A stretch of DNA of 64,000 nt from Bacteroides ilei. Its GTDB lineage: Bacteria; Bacteroidota; Bacteroidia; Bacteroidales; Bacteroidaceae. The notes under the pieces are model-generated. The model did no database searches, was not told the origin of the DNA, and saw only the letters and a list, made by a program, of their open reading frames with translations. The first letter of the stretch is position 1; every line of letters begins with the position of its first letter. The translations under genes were made by a program, and so were the position numbers. This document shows, in pieces, positions 54,637-63,497 of the stretch. The stretch lies in assembly GCF_900128495.1 (NCBI RefSeq), contig NZ_LT635801.1, positions 817,997 through 881,996 of the forward strand. Reading direction: 5' to 3'.

Positions 54637-55068
54637 TTATTCGTTTGGGTTTAAGTAGACCAATTCGATATTTGCGCGTCTGAGTAGATTGAGTCCGTCT
54701 TCCAAACGGTATTTTTCGGCATATACTACTCGTTTTATGCCTGCCTGTATAATCAGTTTGGCACACTCGATGCATGGTGAAGCCGTAACATACAGGGTAG
54801 CTCCTTCACTGCTGTTGCTGGAACGGGCTATTTTGGTTATGGCGTTGGCTTCAGCATGGAGCACGTAGGGGTGGGTCACCCCGTTTTCATCTTCACATAC
54901 ATTCTCAAATCCGGATGGAGTTCCATTGAAACCGTCGGAAATGATCATCTTGTCCTTTACGATCAGGGCACCTACCTTACGTCGTATGCAATAGGAATTT
55001 TCTGCCCAAATGGTAGCCATACGCATATAGCGGCGGTCAAGTGTTTCTTGTTTGTTGTTTGTTTCCAT
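54637..55068 (-). CDS. Deoxycytidylate deaminase
   Basis: 143 residues with zinc motifs HAEANAITK and SPCIECAKLIIQAGI, and the specificity region KDKMIISDGFNGTPSGFENVCEDENG. It makes dUMP from dCMP for dTTP supply. Similar proteins are annotated ComEB, but the motifs fit dCMP deaminase. It lies in a tight operon with ctpA (4 bp) and a lipoprotein gene (7 bp). Confidence 0.93.
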   Translation of the reverse strand: METNNKQETLDRRYMRMATIWAENSYCIRRKVGALIVKDKMIISDGFNGTPSGFENVCEDENGVTHPYVLHAEANAITKIARSSNSSEGATLYVTASPCIECAKLIIQAGIKRVVYAEKYRLEDGLNLLRRANIELVYLNPNE

Positions 55069-55075
55069 AGCTTTT

Positions 55076-55546
55076 TCAATCTCTGAACCCTACCGGGTAA
55101 AATTGGATATAATGATTTTTGTTGAGATTAAACAGTCTGATTGTCTTGGAATCACCCCGGTAGAACTTCGCGTCGCTGATTTCATTGAAAAAAGTCCGGT
55201 CCAGTCCGGTAGGAGTTCTGTCTGACTTTATTTTAATAGAAAAACTGTTGTCGTCACCGTTGGCACTCCATTTTCCTTCGATTGTGATAGCATCCCCTTT
55301 GCCGGTTACAGTCCCGTCATTCTGGAATTGGATGGTATAAACTTCCTGATTCTTGTTGATCTGGGATACTTCATCTTTGGTAAGGGTGGGGGTGAACTTG
55401 TTTTCATCCTTCCAGTTGGAGGTGTCATATGATCCGCTCCAGTGCCAGATTTGTCCGCTGGCAAAAATTTCATTTATGTTATCACTTTGGCAGCTGCAAC
55501 ATAGCAGGGAGATGACGGCCAGAATAGAAAATATATAGTTTTTCAT
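55076..55546 (-). CDS. Lipocalin-like lipoprotein, DUF4847 type
   Basis: 156 residues. Lipobox LLCCSC with an early Cys, then GQIWHWSGSYDTSNW, TIQFQNDGTVTGKGDAITIEGKWSANGDDNSF and a strand-rich end. Resembles the Bacteroidota family I recall as DUF4847; unverified. Function unknown. Twelve bp after the M3 peptidase gene. Confidence 0.78.
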   Translation of the reverse strand: MKNYIFSILAVISLLCCSCQSDNINEIFASGQIWHWSGSYDTSNWKDENKFTPTLTKDEVSQINKNQEVYTIQFQNDGTVTGKGDAITIEGKWSANGDDNSFSIKIKSDRTPTGLDRTFFNEISDAKFYRGDSKTIRLFNLNKNHYIQFYPVGFRD

Positions 55547-55558
55547 ATCGTTGGTTTA

Positions 55559-57595
55559 TCATTTGATTCCGTTTCGTTTTAATAAAGCGTCAATAGTCGG
55601 TTCCTGTCCGCGGAAGCGTTTATACAGAACCATCGGATGTTCCGTGCCTCCTTTAGACAGGATGTTGTCACGGAAGGATTGCGCCACTTCGGTATTGAAG
55701 ATTCCTTTTTCCTTAAAGACCGAAAAGGCGTCGGCATCCAGAACTTCTGCCCATTTATAACTGTAATATCCGGCAGAGTATCCGCCCGACATGATATGGC
55801 CGAACTGGACACTCATGCAGGTATCTTCCACCTGTGGCAGTACCTGGGCACGTTTCCAGGCTTCCCGTTCATAGCTGCGGACGTCACCTTCAAAAGGAGT
55901 CTGGCGGGTATACCAAGCCATATCCAACAATCCGAAGCTAACCTGGCGCAGGCACGCATAGGCAACGTTGAAGTTCGATGCATCTACAATGCGTTGCAAC
56001 AGATCGGCTGGTATGGCTCCATCTGTTTGATAATGACATGCAAATGTATTAAGAAAATCTTTTTCTATTGCAAAATTTTCCATGATTTGCGACGGGAGTT
56101 CTACAAAATCCCAATACACATTGGTTCCGCTCATGCATTGGAACCGGGTGTTGGCGAACATTCCATGTAGGGCATGTCCGAATTCATGCAGGAAAGTGTT
56201 GACTTCCGAGAATGTCAGTAAGGCCGGTTTTTCAGCTGTCGGTTTGGTGAAGTTCATGGTTACTGAGACATGCGGCCGGCTATTATGTCCGTTGTCATCA
56301 ATCCATTGTTCTTTGTAACTGGTCATCCACGCTCCCGAACGTTTTCCCTCACGGGGATGGAAATCAGTATAAAGTACAGCCAGGTAACTACCGTCCTTGT
56401 CGAATACTTCGTAGGCTTTTACATCGGGGTGATAGACTGGAATGTCTTTGTTTTCCTTGAAGGTGATTCCGTAAAGTCGGGTGGCTAGACCGAACACGCC
56501 TTTTTCTACACGGCTCAGTTCAAAATATGGCCTTAGAGCCTCCTCGTCAAGGTTGAATTTTTCATTTTTCAGCTTTTCTGCATAATAGGAGAAATCCCAC
56601 GGCATCAGTTCAAAACTTTCCCCTTCGGTTTTGCGTGCCAGTGTGCGTATTTCTTCCACTTCCTTGAGGGCAGCAGGTGTATAAGCATCCAGCAGCTGGT
56701 CGAGCAGGTGATAGACATGCCCGCTGTTTTCTGCCATCCGTTTGCGGAGCACATAATCGGCGTAGTCGCTGAATCCGAGCAGCTGTGCCACTTCCATACG
56801 CAGGTTTACCAGCTGTTTTACAATTTCGATGTTATTTTGTCCGTTTTCATGGGTACATTGGGTATTGTATGCCATGTAGAGTTGTTTGCGCAGGTCACGT
56901 ATTGCACTGTATTTCATGAACGGAACATAGCTGGGTGCCTGTAGGGTGATGATCCATCCTTCCTTTCCTTTTTCCTTGGCGGTATGTGCAGCCGCTTCAA
57001 CGGCGCTTTCCGGCAATCCTTTCAGTTGTTCCGGATCGGTCAGCAACATTTCGTAGCTGTTGGTTTCTTTCAGGTGGTTCTGTGAAAAGCGTAGGGTCAG
57101 GTTACTCAGTTCCATTGTGATTTTCCTGAAAGTGACTTTATCCGTATCGTTCAGGTTGGCCCCGTTACGGACAAATCCGTCGTATGTCTTTTCAAGCAGA
57201 CGGCGTTCTTCGGCTGTCAGTGTCAGCTTGTCACGCTCCTCATAAACCGTTTTGACGCGTTGGAACAGTTTTTCGTTCAGGTTGATGTTATTCCCGTGTT
57301 CTGACAGTTCCGGCATCATTTTTTCGGCTATGGCATCCAGTTCATCGCAGGTTTCCGAACTCATCAGGTTGAACATGACAGTCGTGACACGGTCAAGCAG
57401 TTTTCCGGCATGTTCCAGTGCCAGCAGTGTATTGGCGAAAGTCGGAGCTTCCGGATTTTCTGTAATGGCCTTGATCTCTTCATCTTCTTGGCGCATTCCT
57501 TCACGTAGAGCCGGTTCGTAGTCGCAAAGCCGGATTTTATTGAACGGAACAGTTCCGTGGGGAGTATCATAAGGTTCCAGAAATGGATTTTGCAT
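55559..57595 (-). CDS. M3 family metallopeptidase (oligopeptidase A / Dcp type)
   Basis: 678 residues, the expected length. Zinc signature FLHEFGHALHGMF, then NVYWDFVELPSQIMENFA, and the C-terminal FGHIMSGGYSAGYYSYKWAEVLDADAF typical of Dcp and OpdA. It should degrade short peptides in the cytoplasm or periplasm; no signal peptide is seen, which favours the cytoplasm. It begins 6 bp after the Crp-family regulator gene. Confidence 0.94.
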   Translation of the reverse strand: MQNPFLEPYDTPHGTVPFNKIRLCDYEPALREGMRQEDEEIKAITENPEAPTFANTLLALEHAGKLLDRVTTVMFNLMSSETCDELDAIAEKMMPELSEHGNNINLNEKLFQRVKTVYEERDKLTLTAEERRLLEKTYDGFVRNGANLNDTDKVTFRKITMELSNLTLRFSQNHLKETNSYEMLLTDPEQLKGLPESAVEAAAHTAKEKGKEGWIITLQAPSYVPFMKYSAIRDLRKQLYMAYNTQCTHENGQNNIEIVKQLVNLRMEVAQLLGFSDYADYVLRKRMAENSGHVYHLLDQLLDAYTPAALKEVEEIRTLARKTEGESFELMPWDFSYYAEKLKNEKFNLDEEALRPYFELSRVEKGVFGLATRLYGITFKENKDIPVYHPDVKAYEVFDKDGSYLAVLYTDFHPREGKRSGAWMTSYKEQWIDDNGHNSRPHVSVTMNFTKPTAEKPALLTFSEVNTFLHEFGHALHGMFANTRFQCMSGTNVYWDFVELPSQIMENFAIEKDFLNTFACHYQTDGAIPADLLQRIVDASNFNVAYACLRQVSFGLLDMAWYTRQTPFEGDVRSYEREAWKRAQVLPQVEDTCMSVQFGHIMSGGYSAGYYSYKWAEVLDADAFSVFKEKGIFNTEVAQSFRDNILSKGGTEHPMVLYKRFRGQEPTIDALLKRNGIK

Positions 57596-57601
57596 AAGCG
57601 G

Positions 57602-58288
57602 TCAGTTTAAGTTTTTTACGTATTTGATAACTTCTTCCAGTGCCGGAATGTAGATTTCTTTCCGGCTTAATGTGATCAGTTCATTGTCTCTTAATTCATT
57701 CAAAACCTTGGAAACGTTGATGCGTGTGTCGTCAATCAGAGATGCCAGGTCTTCCATCCGTATATGCAGGATCTTTTTCCCTGTAGGATTTGTGCAGCGC
57801 AACTGGAGGAAGTTGGCAATCTTTTCGTATGTGTTTCCTATATGGGCGTTCCAGAGCTTGCGGTAAATTGTCTGGGCACGGTTGCTCAGGAGATTCAGAT
57901 AATTCAGTTGGAATATCTGATACTTGCTGAGCTCCGACAAAATATAGGATTTGTCTACCGTTACAATGTTGGTGTCTGTATTCGTGTAATAGGATGCGGT
58001 ATATTGGGGGTGCATCCCGAACAGGGAATAAGGTTCGATGACATGTGGACTTGTGAATGTCTCTTCAAGGGTATATCCATGTTGGCTGTCGGTCGATTCG
58101 GAGTGTATTTCACCTTTCAATACGAATATGATGTTCCTGCATGTATCACCCTGATGTGCAATGCAGACTCCAGGACCATATTTTTGAAAATGTAGTTTTA
58201 CTTTTTCCAGTATAGCTGTAAAGTCTTCTTTGCCAAGACCTTGAAAAAGAGGAAGCAGTAAAAGTTTATCATACATTGTTACTTCCAT
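57602..58288 (-). CDS. Crp/Fnr family transcriptional regulator
   Basis: 228 residues: cyclic-nucleotide-binding-like domain (about 10-125) and a C-terminal winged helix with DLASLIDDTRINVSKVLNELRDNELI. It has no N-terminal Cys cluster for an iron-sulphur centre, and no complete cAMP pocket motif is evident. The first start is MEVTMYD; a second Met four codons later is also possible. Six bp before the peptidase gene, so it heads the operon and probably responds to an envelope or redox signal. Confidence 0.87.
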   Translation of the reverse strand: MEVTMYDKLLLLPLFQGLGKEDFTAILEKVKLHFQKYGPGVCIAHQGDTCRNIIFVLKGEIHSESTDSQHGYTLEETFTSPHVIEPYSLFGMHPQYTASYYTNTDTNIVTVDKSYILSELSKYQIFQLNYLNLLSNRAQTIYRKLWNAHIGNTYEKIANFLQLRCTNPTGKKILHIRMEDLASLIDDTRINVSKVLNELRDNELITLSRKEIYIPALEEVIKYVKNLN

Positions 58289-58295
58289 ACGTATT

Positions 58296-58331
58296 TAACT
58301 TTATTAAGTTATATTTTAACATACAAAGTTA
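58296..58331 (-). promoter_or_regulatory. crp-family gene promoter with dyad
   Basis: Minus-strand TAACTTTG (58324-58331) is the -7 box. Downstream of it lies TAACTT-TATT-AAGTTA (58296-58311), a perfect 6+4+6 dyad, placed to block transcription or serve self-regulation. Confidence 0.5.
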
Positions 58332-58404
58332 GTTAATAATTCGATAAATGTTTTGCCTTTTACCTTTTTTATCGTTTCTTACCGTCTGATAAAGGTTGTA
58401 ATAT

Positions 58405-58435
58405 CTTGCAGATGTTTAAAAATTGTATAACTTTG
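58405..58435 (+). promoter_or_regulatory. marC promoter
   Basis: CTTG at 58405-58408, 19 bp, TAACTTTG at 58428-58435; 32 bp before the marC ATG. Confidence 0.7.
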
Positions 58436-58467
58436 TATCTGAAATAGACTTAATTGTTTTGGAAATT

Positions 58468-59067
58468 ATGGGAAAGTTTGATTTTCAGGAGTTGGCGAGT
58501 GCGTTTATTGTATTGTTTGCTGTCATTGATATAATCGGTTCAATACCAATCATTCTGGATTTAAAGCAGAAAGGCCGTTCAGTAAATGCCATTAAGGCTA
58601 CGTTGATTGCCGCGGTTTTGCTGGTGGGCTTTTTTTATGCGGGCGATATGCTTTTAAGGCTCTTCCAGGTCGATATCGCATCCTTTGCCGTTGCCGGTGC
58701 TTTCGTCATATTTCTGTTGTCACTGGAAATGATTCTCGACATTGAGATTTTCAAGAATACAGGACCTATCAAGGAGGCGACCTTGGTTCCGTTGGTGTTC
58801 CCGTTGCTGGCCGGTGCCGGTGCCTTTACTACCCTGCTGTCGTTGCGGGCCGAATATGCGCCGATCAATATTCTGATAGCCCTGTTGTTGAATATGATAT
58901 GGGTTTATATTGTTCTGAAGCTAACCGACCGTGTGGAACGCCTGCTGGGTAAAGGCGGAATTTATGTGATACGGAAATTCTTTGGCATTATTCTGCTTGC
59001 CATTTCTGCCCGTCTGTTTACTGCCAATATAACTTCTTTGATAGAGCAGTTCCATCAGCTGGACTGA
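58468..59067 (+). CDS. MarC family integral membrane protein
   Basis: 199 residues with six hydrophobic segments. Family marks: FIVLFAVIDIIGSIPIILDLKQKG near the N-terminus and LVPLVFPLLAGAGAFTTLLSL in the middle. MarC/UPF0056 proteins are of uncertain function despite the name. The ATG at MGKFDF follows a good promoter. Confidence 0.92.
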   Translation: MGKFDFQELASAFIVLFAVIDIIGSIPIILDLKQKGRSVNAIKATLIAAVLLVGFFYAGDMLLRLFQVDIASFAVAGAFVIFLLSLEMILDIEIFKNTGPIKEATLVPLVFPLLAGAGAFTTLLSLRAEYAPINILIALLLNMIWVYIVLKLTDRVERLLGKGGIYVIRKFFGIILLAISARLFTANITSLIEQFHQLD

Positions 59068-59691
59068 TCATTTAGTCGGGCATGTCTCCATAAGGTTTCG
59101 GGGTATGCACGAACGTGACACAGCCGGTTTGAACCGGAACATTCTTTTCCTATACATTATATTATATTATCTTTTTGATATACGCCTGCCGGTTTACCTC
59201 TTGCATGAGTCTGCTGTAACCGGGGGCGGATTCGTTGCGCATGTGAGATTCTTGTCGGAATAGTAAATTTTCCATGATGCGCTTCTTCATATTTAAATTG
59301 TATCAGTAAGAGTCAGATCTTTGATTCTTCAGTAGCTTCATTGCCGGTTCATTGTCGGCAATGGTTGCTTGTTGTTTCCTGAAAAGATTCTGTTATGAAT
59401 GTGATTCTAGTCATTATGTGAAGAAAACAGAAAACATGCTCTTGTTTCATTTTGTTATTTATTTTGTTGTTTTTATATCTTTTTATTTATATATTTGCGG
59501 ATATAACTTTGTAGTGGTTGGTTTTTACGTAATATTATAATAAAATGATATAATATATATTGCCTTTAAAGTCAAAAGTTGTAATTTTACAAGAAAAAAA
59601 TAAGCAAAAAGGTTTTCTCGTTTGGACAAGCATCATCCAAATGTAGTTTGAGCCAGAAAGTTGGATAAGGTATAATTTAAAAAGGTAAGAT
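59068..59691. other. AT-rich intergenic region before the ATP-grasp operon
   Basis: 624 bp. The first half holds a small minus-strand frame (59162-59290) and the palindrome CCGGTT-TG-AACCGG (59123-59136). The second half is very AT-rich with two candidate plus-strand -7 boxes, TATATTTG (59490-59497) and TAACTTTG (59504-59511). If used, they leave a leader of about 180 nt before the ATP-grasp gene. Confidence 0.5.
59162..59290 (-). CDS. Possible 42-residue basic small protein
   Basis: An ATG-to-TAA frame giving a 42-residue product that starts MKKRIMENLLFRQESHMR and ends MQEVNRQAYIKKII. It is amphipathic, rich in Arg, Lys and Asn, and codon use is ordinary for the region, unlike the AT-rich flanks. 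No promoter or family is recognised. It is reported because GC content and composition change exactly over this frame. Confidence 0.35.
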   Translation of the reverse strand: MKKRIMENLLFRQESHMRNESAPGYSRLMQEVNRQAYIKKII

Positions 59692-61008
59692 ATGGATAAA
59701 ATAATTGAGAACCGTGATGCGGTGAACAAATGGATGGAACGTTTCGGAGTTCGTTTCGGGGTGTATAAGAACGGGGTTTTTAAAGAACAGCTGTTTCCCT
59801 TTGATGCTATACCGAGGGTAATTACCAAAGATGACTGGAGTTATCTGGAAAGGGGACTTATACAGCGCGTCAATGCTTTGAATTTATTTTTATATGATAT
59901 TTATCATGAGAAAAATATCATAAAGGATGGTGTCATACCTGCAGAGTTTATTTATTCATCCAAGGGATATACTCCTGAGTGCGAGGGAATTTCTCCTATG
60001 CATAACATTTATTCCCACATATCGGGTATTGATCTGGTCCAGGCGAAGGACAACCGTTGGTTCGTGTTGGAAGATAACTTGCGTATCCCTTCCGGAGCTT
60101 CTTATCCGATGATAGCACGTACCATAACCCGGAAGGTCTCTCCACAGACTTTTCAGGAAAATGCCGTAGCCGACAATCGCGATTACAGCAATTTGCTGAA
60201 AGACATGATGGATTATGTGAATGACGGACGGGGGATTTCTGTCATATTGACTCCCGGACGTTATAATTCAGCTTTTTTCGAACATTCGTATCTGGCAGAG
60301 AAGACGGGGGCTACCTTGGCTTTTCCGGGCGATCTGATAGTGGAAAACGATATTGTCTACTACATGGGGTTGTATAAGGAAAAACAGCAGGTAGGATGTA
60401 TCTATCGCCGTGTCAGTGATGAATATTTGGATCCGCTTGCTTTTAATTCGGATTCTTTATTGGGGATTCCTCATCTCATGCAGGCCTATCGCAAGGGTAA
60501 TGTGGCGGTGGTCAATGCATTGGGTAATGGCGTGGCTGATGATAAAGGTATCTATTATTTTGTGCCTAAGATGGTTACGTATTATTTGAATGAAAAGCCT
60601 ATCCTTCAGAATGCACCCACTTATCTTCCATATTATAAAGAAGATTATCAGTATATTCTGGATAATATAGCCAAGCTTGTCATTAAGGATGTCAGTGAAG
60701 CCGGTGGGTATGGAGTGGTATTCGGGCGCGACCTTTCTCCCGAAAAGCTGTCGGAACTGAAGCAACTGATCATTGATGATCCAAGGCGTTGGATTGCACA
60801 GGAAGTGATAGACTTCAAGGATCTGGAAATCCAGGAGGGTGATGAGCGGGTGGAAAGAAAAGCCGACCTGCGTGCTTTCGTTATTTCCGGTAAACAGACC
60901 CGGGTATGGAAAAGCGGGCTGACGCGTTTTTCACGTAACCCGAATTCATTTGTAGTGAATTCTTCGCAGGGAGGAGGATTCAAGGATACATGGGTAATGG
61001 AGAAATAA
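59692..61008 (+). CDS. Circularly permuted ATP-grasp protein
   Basis: 438 residues of the circularly permuted ATP-grasp (DUF404/DUF407) family. Marks are FVLEDNLRIPSGASYPMIARTITRK (the E-DN-R-PSG motif), VILTPGRYNSAFFEHSYLAEKTG, NDIVYYMGLYKEKQQVGCIYRRV, and KDVSEAGGYGVVFG with GGFKDTWVM at the end. It is predicted to form amide bonds with ATP, probably in peptide ligation. First gene of an operon with an alpha-E protein and a transglutaminase, the usual partners. Confidence 0.92.
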   Translation: MDKIIENRDAVNKWMERFGVRFGVYKNGVFKEQLFPFDAIPRVITKDDWSYLERGLIQRVNALNLFLYDIYHEKNIIKDGVIPAEFIYSSKGYTPECEGISPMHNIYSHISGIDLVQAKDNRWFVLEDNLRIPSGASYPMIARTITRKVSPQTFQENAVADNRDYSNLLKDMMDYVNDGRGISVILTPGRYNSAFFEHSYLAEKTGATLAFPGDLIVENDIVYYMGLYKEKQQVGCIYRRVSDEYLDPLAFNSDSLLGIPHLMQAYRKGNVAVVNALGNGVADDKGIYYFVPKMVTYYLNEKPILQNAPTYLPYYKEDYQYILDNIAKLVIKDVSEAGGYGVVFGRDLSPEKLSELKQLIIDDPRRWIAQEVIDFKDLEIQEGDERVERKADLRAFVISGKQTRVWKSGLTRFSRNPNSFVVNSSQGGGFKDTWVMEK

Positions 61009-61066
61009 ATGGTTCCGAGTGTAGGAAACAGATAACTGGATACAGACATTAAAAAAACAATATTAT

Positions 61067-61765
61067 ATGATTACATGCAATGCTATTTCAGCCATTAAAG
61101 CCAACCGTCTTTATTGGTTAGGCCGCTATACAGAAAGAGTTTATATCAGCCTTCATCTTTTGCGCCGTTATTACGACAAGATGATTGACGGTGAGCCTAA
61201 GGAGTACGAGGAATATTATCAGAAGCTGGATACCAGCAATCCGTATCCGGATATGGAAAGTTTCCGGATGGGGTATATGTATGATGACAAGAATCCCTGT
61301 TCTCTGGTGTCAGGACTGATGGCAGCCAATGACAACGCCATTGTCCTGCGTGAAGAAATCATGAGCGAGACACTTTCGTATGTCGAGCTTTCCCTGGCAT
61401 ATATCCGTAAGTCTGCCGAGAAAAAGGATGGGAATATCACGGATCTTCAGCCGATAACCGATTATCTGCTGGCTTTCTGGGGGTCGGTAGACGAACGGGT
61501 TTTCGATGAACGGGTACGTAATTTTCTGCGGATAGGCAAGCTGGTGGAAAATATGGACATGCACATCCGCTTTGATTATCCTTTTTATCGCATACAGGAA
61601 GCATACGAATCATTGAAACTTTGTGCAGAAACGGAGGAAGGTATTTTTGACCAGATGATTCTGGAACATCTGGATGATTTGCTGAAAGAGGATGCTTATG
61701 ACTGTTCCAATTTGCAGTATAAAGCTACCGTACTTAAATATCTCAACCATCTTGTCTTGCTGTAA
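61067..61765 (+). CDS. Alpha-E domain protein (DUF403)
   Basis: 232 residues, all helical. The start ISAIKANRLYWLGRYTERVYI is the alpha-E signature, and NFLRIGKLVENMDMHIRFD recalls the later ExxD-type helix. The domain nearly always occurs beside or fused to circularly permuted ATP-grasp proteins and is thought to assist them. It lies 58 bp after the ATP-grasp stop. Confidence 0.9.
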   Translation: MITCNAISAIKANRLYWLGRYTERVYISLHLLRRYYDKMIDGEPKEYEEYYQKLDTSNPYPDMESFRMGYMYDDKNPCSLVSGLMAANDNAIVLREEIMSETLSYVELSLAYIRKSAEKKDGNITDLQPITDYLLAFWGSVDERVFDERVRNFLRIGKLVENMDMHIRFDYPFYRIQEAYESLKLCAETEEGIFDQMILEHLDDLLKEDAYDCSNLQYKATVLKYLNHLVLL

Positions 61766-61785
61766 AGATTGAATATAATGAAGCC

Positions 61786-62565
61786 ATGATTGTAAAGAAA
61801 TACTTATATAATTATCAGACAATCATACATTTCAGCTCTCCTGTAACCGGACATTTCTTTAGTCTGAGGTGTATGCCGTGCGTAAATGCGTGTCAGCAGG
61901 TAGAAAAAAGGGACATGTTCCTGCATCCGGCGGATTATGTCATTTACGGAGCCGATGCCTGGGGAAACCCGCTTCAATACGGTAGCCGGACAGAGGCCCA
62001 TGATGCCTTTATTTTTGTCAGTAGCGGTGAGGCGAAACTTAAGCCTTACAGCATTCCGGAATCTACGCCGGGATATGTCTTCCGGGTAGAGTCTTCGCTT
62101 ACCGGATTATCCGATTCCATGAAAGAATTTATAGCCGATGTGGACAAGTCGGGAAATGACCCGCTGGATTGTGCCATGATGCTAGCCGAAAGGATATATG
62201 GTTATATGTGCTATTCACCGGGCAGTACACAGGTTGATACTACGGCTATGGATGCCTTCAGCCAGCGGAAAGGTGTATGCCAGGACTATGCGCATATATT
62301 GATTGCGCTGTGTCGTGCCTGTGGTATCCCTGCCCGTTATGTAAACGGTTTCATGCAGGGCACAGGAGTAACCCATGCCTGGGTGGAAGTGCTTGTAAAC
62401 GGTGAGTGGAAAGGAATAGACCCGACAAACAACCGGTTGATAGAATATGGCTACATCAAGTTGGCTCATGGACGTGATGCCATGGATTGCCGGGTCAATC
62501 GTGGCGTTTTTACCGGTAACGCCACACAGCAGACAGAAATCCGAGTAATAGTAGAAGAAATATGA
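61786..62565 (+). CDS. Transglutaminase-like cysteine peptidase
   Basis: 259 residues. N-terminal bacterial transglutaminase-like beta domain (TIIHFSSPVTGHFFSLRCMPC), then the core with the triad Cys165 (RKGVCQDYAH), His197 (VTHAWVEV) and Asp212 (GIDPTNN). It should cleave or transfer acyl groups on peptides. No signal peptide, so cytoplasmic. The next gene overlaps by 4 bp. Confidence 0.92.
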   Translation: MIVKKYLYNYQTIIHFSSPVTGHFFSLRCMPCVNACQQVEKRDMFLHPADYVIYGADAWGNPLQYGSRTEAHDAFIFVSSGEAKLKPYSIPESTPGYVFRVESSLTGLSDSMKEFIADVDKSGNDPLDCAMMLAERIYGYMCYSPGSTQVDTTAMDAFSQRKGVCQDYAHILIALCRACGIPARYVNGFMQGTGVTHAWVEVLVNGEWKGIDPTNNRLIEYGYIKLAHGRDAMDCRVNRGVFTGNATQQTEIRVIVEEI

Positions 62566-63488
62566 TAAAGACAGTGGTATCTACCGCTCTACCTGTTGAT
62601 GAGCGGTTGTTGATCAGGAAGAATGTAATCAGCCATGGAAATTCTGCCAGACGTATTTGTGTCGTAACCGGGACTCACGGCGATGAGCTGGAAGGCCAGT
62701 ATGTCTGTTTCCGGCTGAATCAGATTGTACAGCAGAACCTGGATAAACTGGATGGTACGTTGGAAATCTATCCGGCGTTGAATCCGATGGGTATCGATTC
62801 CATTACACGGGGAATTCCCGGTTTCGATCTGGATATGAACCGTATTTTTCCCGGCAATCCGGAAGGGACAATGGCAGAACAGGTGGCCTATACCCTTATA
62901 CACGATTTACAAGGGGCAGATATGGTGATCGATATCCATTCAAGCAATATTTTTTTACGTGAGATTCCGCAGGTACGCATTAATGTGCAGACGGCGGATA
63001 AACTGGTTCCTTATGCCAAGCTGCTGGATGTGGATTTCATCTGGGTACACGAAGCCGCTACGGTACTGGAGTCTACGCTGGCGCATTCGCTGAACAGTAT
63101 CGGTACCCCTACTCTGGTGGTGGAAATGGGAGTGGGCATGCGTATTAACCACGGTTATGGAAACCGGTTGGTGAATGGTATCCTGAACCTGATGCATGCC
63201 ATGGGAGTCTGGGCCGAAGCACCCGGGAATATCTCAGTGTCTGCTCCTACTGTCTCCGTGGGCAATCAGGTGAACTTCATCAATGCGGATGCTTCCGGAG
63301 TTTTCCTTACCGAAATCAAGAATAACATGATTGTGGAAAAGGGAGAGAAAATAGGAGAAATAGTCAGTCCGCTGACCGGAGAAATCCTTCAGTCTGTTGA
63401 GGCGACTACCCGGGGGCTGCTTTTTACCCTCCGTGCTTATCCGATAGTCTATCAGGGTTCACTCCTGGCACGTATTCATCAATTATAA
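62562..63488 (+). CDS. M14/AstE-like metallo-carboxypeptidase or deacylase
   Basis: 308 residues of the succinylglutamate desuccinylase/aspartoacylase group. Zinc ligands are all present: His39 and Glu42 in TGTHGDE, His126 in DIDIHSSN-like VIDIHSS; DMNRIFPGNPEGT and the catalytic Glu in VVEMG follow. A biotinyl-like beta domain with SPLTGEIL closes the protein. It probably removes an acyl or amino-acid group from the product made by the upstream ligase; translation is coupled to the transglutaminase. Confidence 0.9.
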   Translation: MIKTVVSTALPVDERLLIRKNVISHGNSARRICVVTGTHGDELEGQYVCFRLNQIVQQNLDKLDGTLEIYPALNPMGIDSITRGIPGFDLDMNRIFPGNPEGTMAEQVAYTLIHDLQGADMVIDIHSSNIFLREIPQVRINVQTADKLVPYAKLLDVDFIWVHEAATVLESTLAHSLNSIGTPTLVVEMGVGMRINHGYGNRLVNGILNLMHAMGVWAEAPGNISVSAPTVSVGNQVNFINADASGVFLTEIKNNMIVEKGEKIGEIVSPLTGEILQSVEATTRGLLFTLRAYPIVYQGSLLARIHQL

Positions 63489-63497
63489 ACGACTGAT

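Noticed and set aside
59123..59136. CCGGTT-TG-AACCGG palindrome
   Set aside because: Single short dyad with no promoter or T tract; it may simply be the end of the marC transcript.
59352..59540. Hydrophobic 62-codon frame before the ATP-grasp gene
   Set aside because: It follows from very AT-rich DNA (runs of Phe, Ile, Tyr) and contains the likely promoter boxes.
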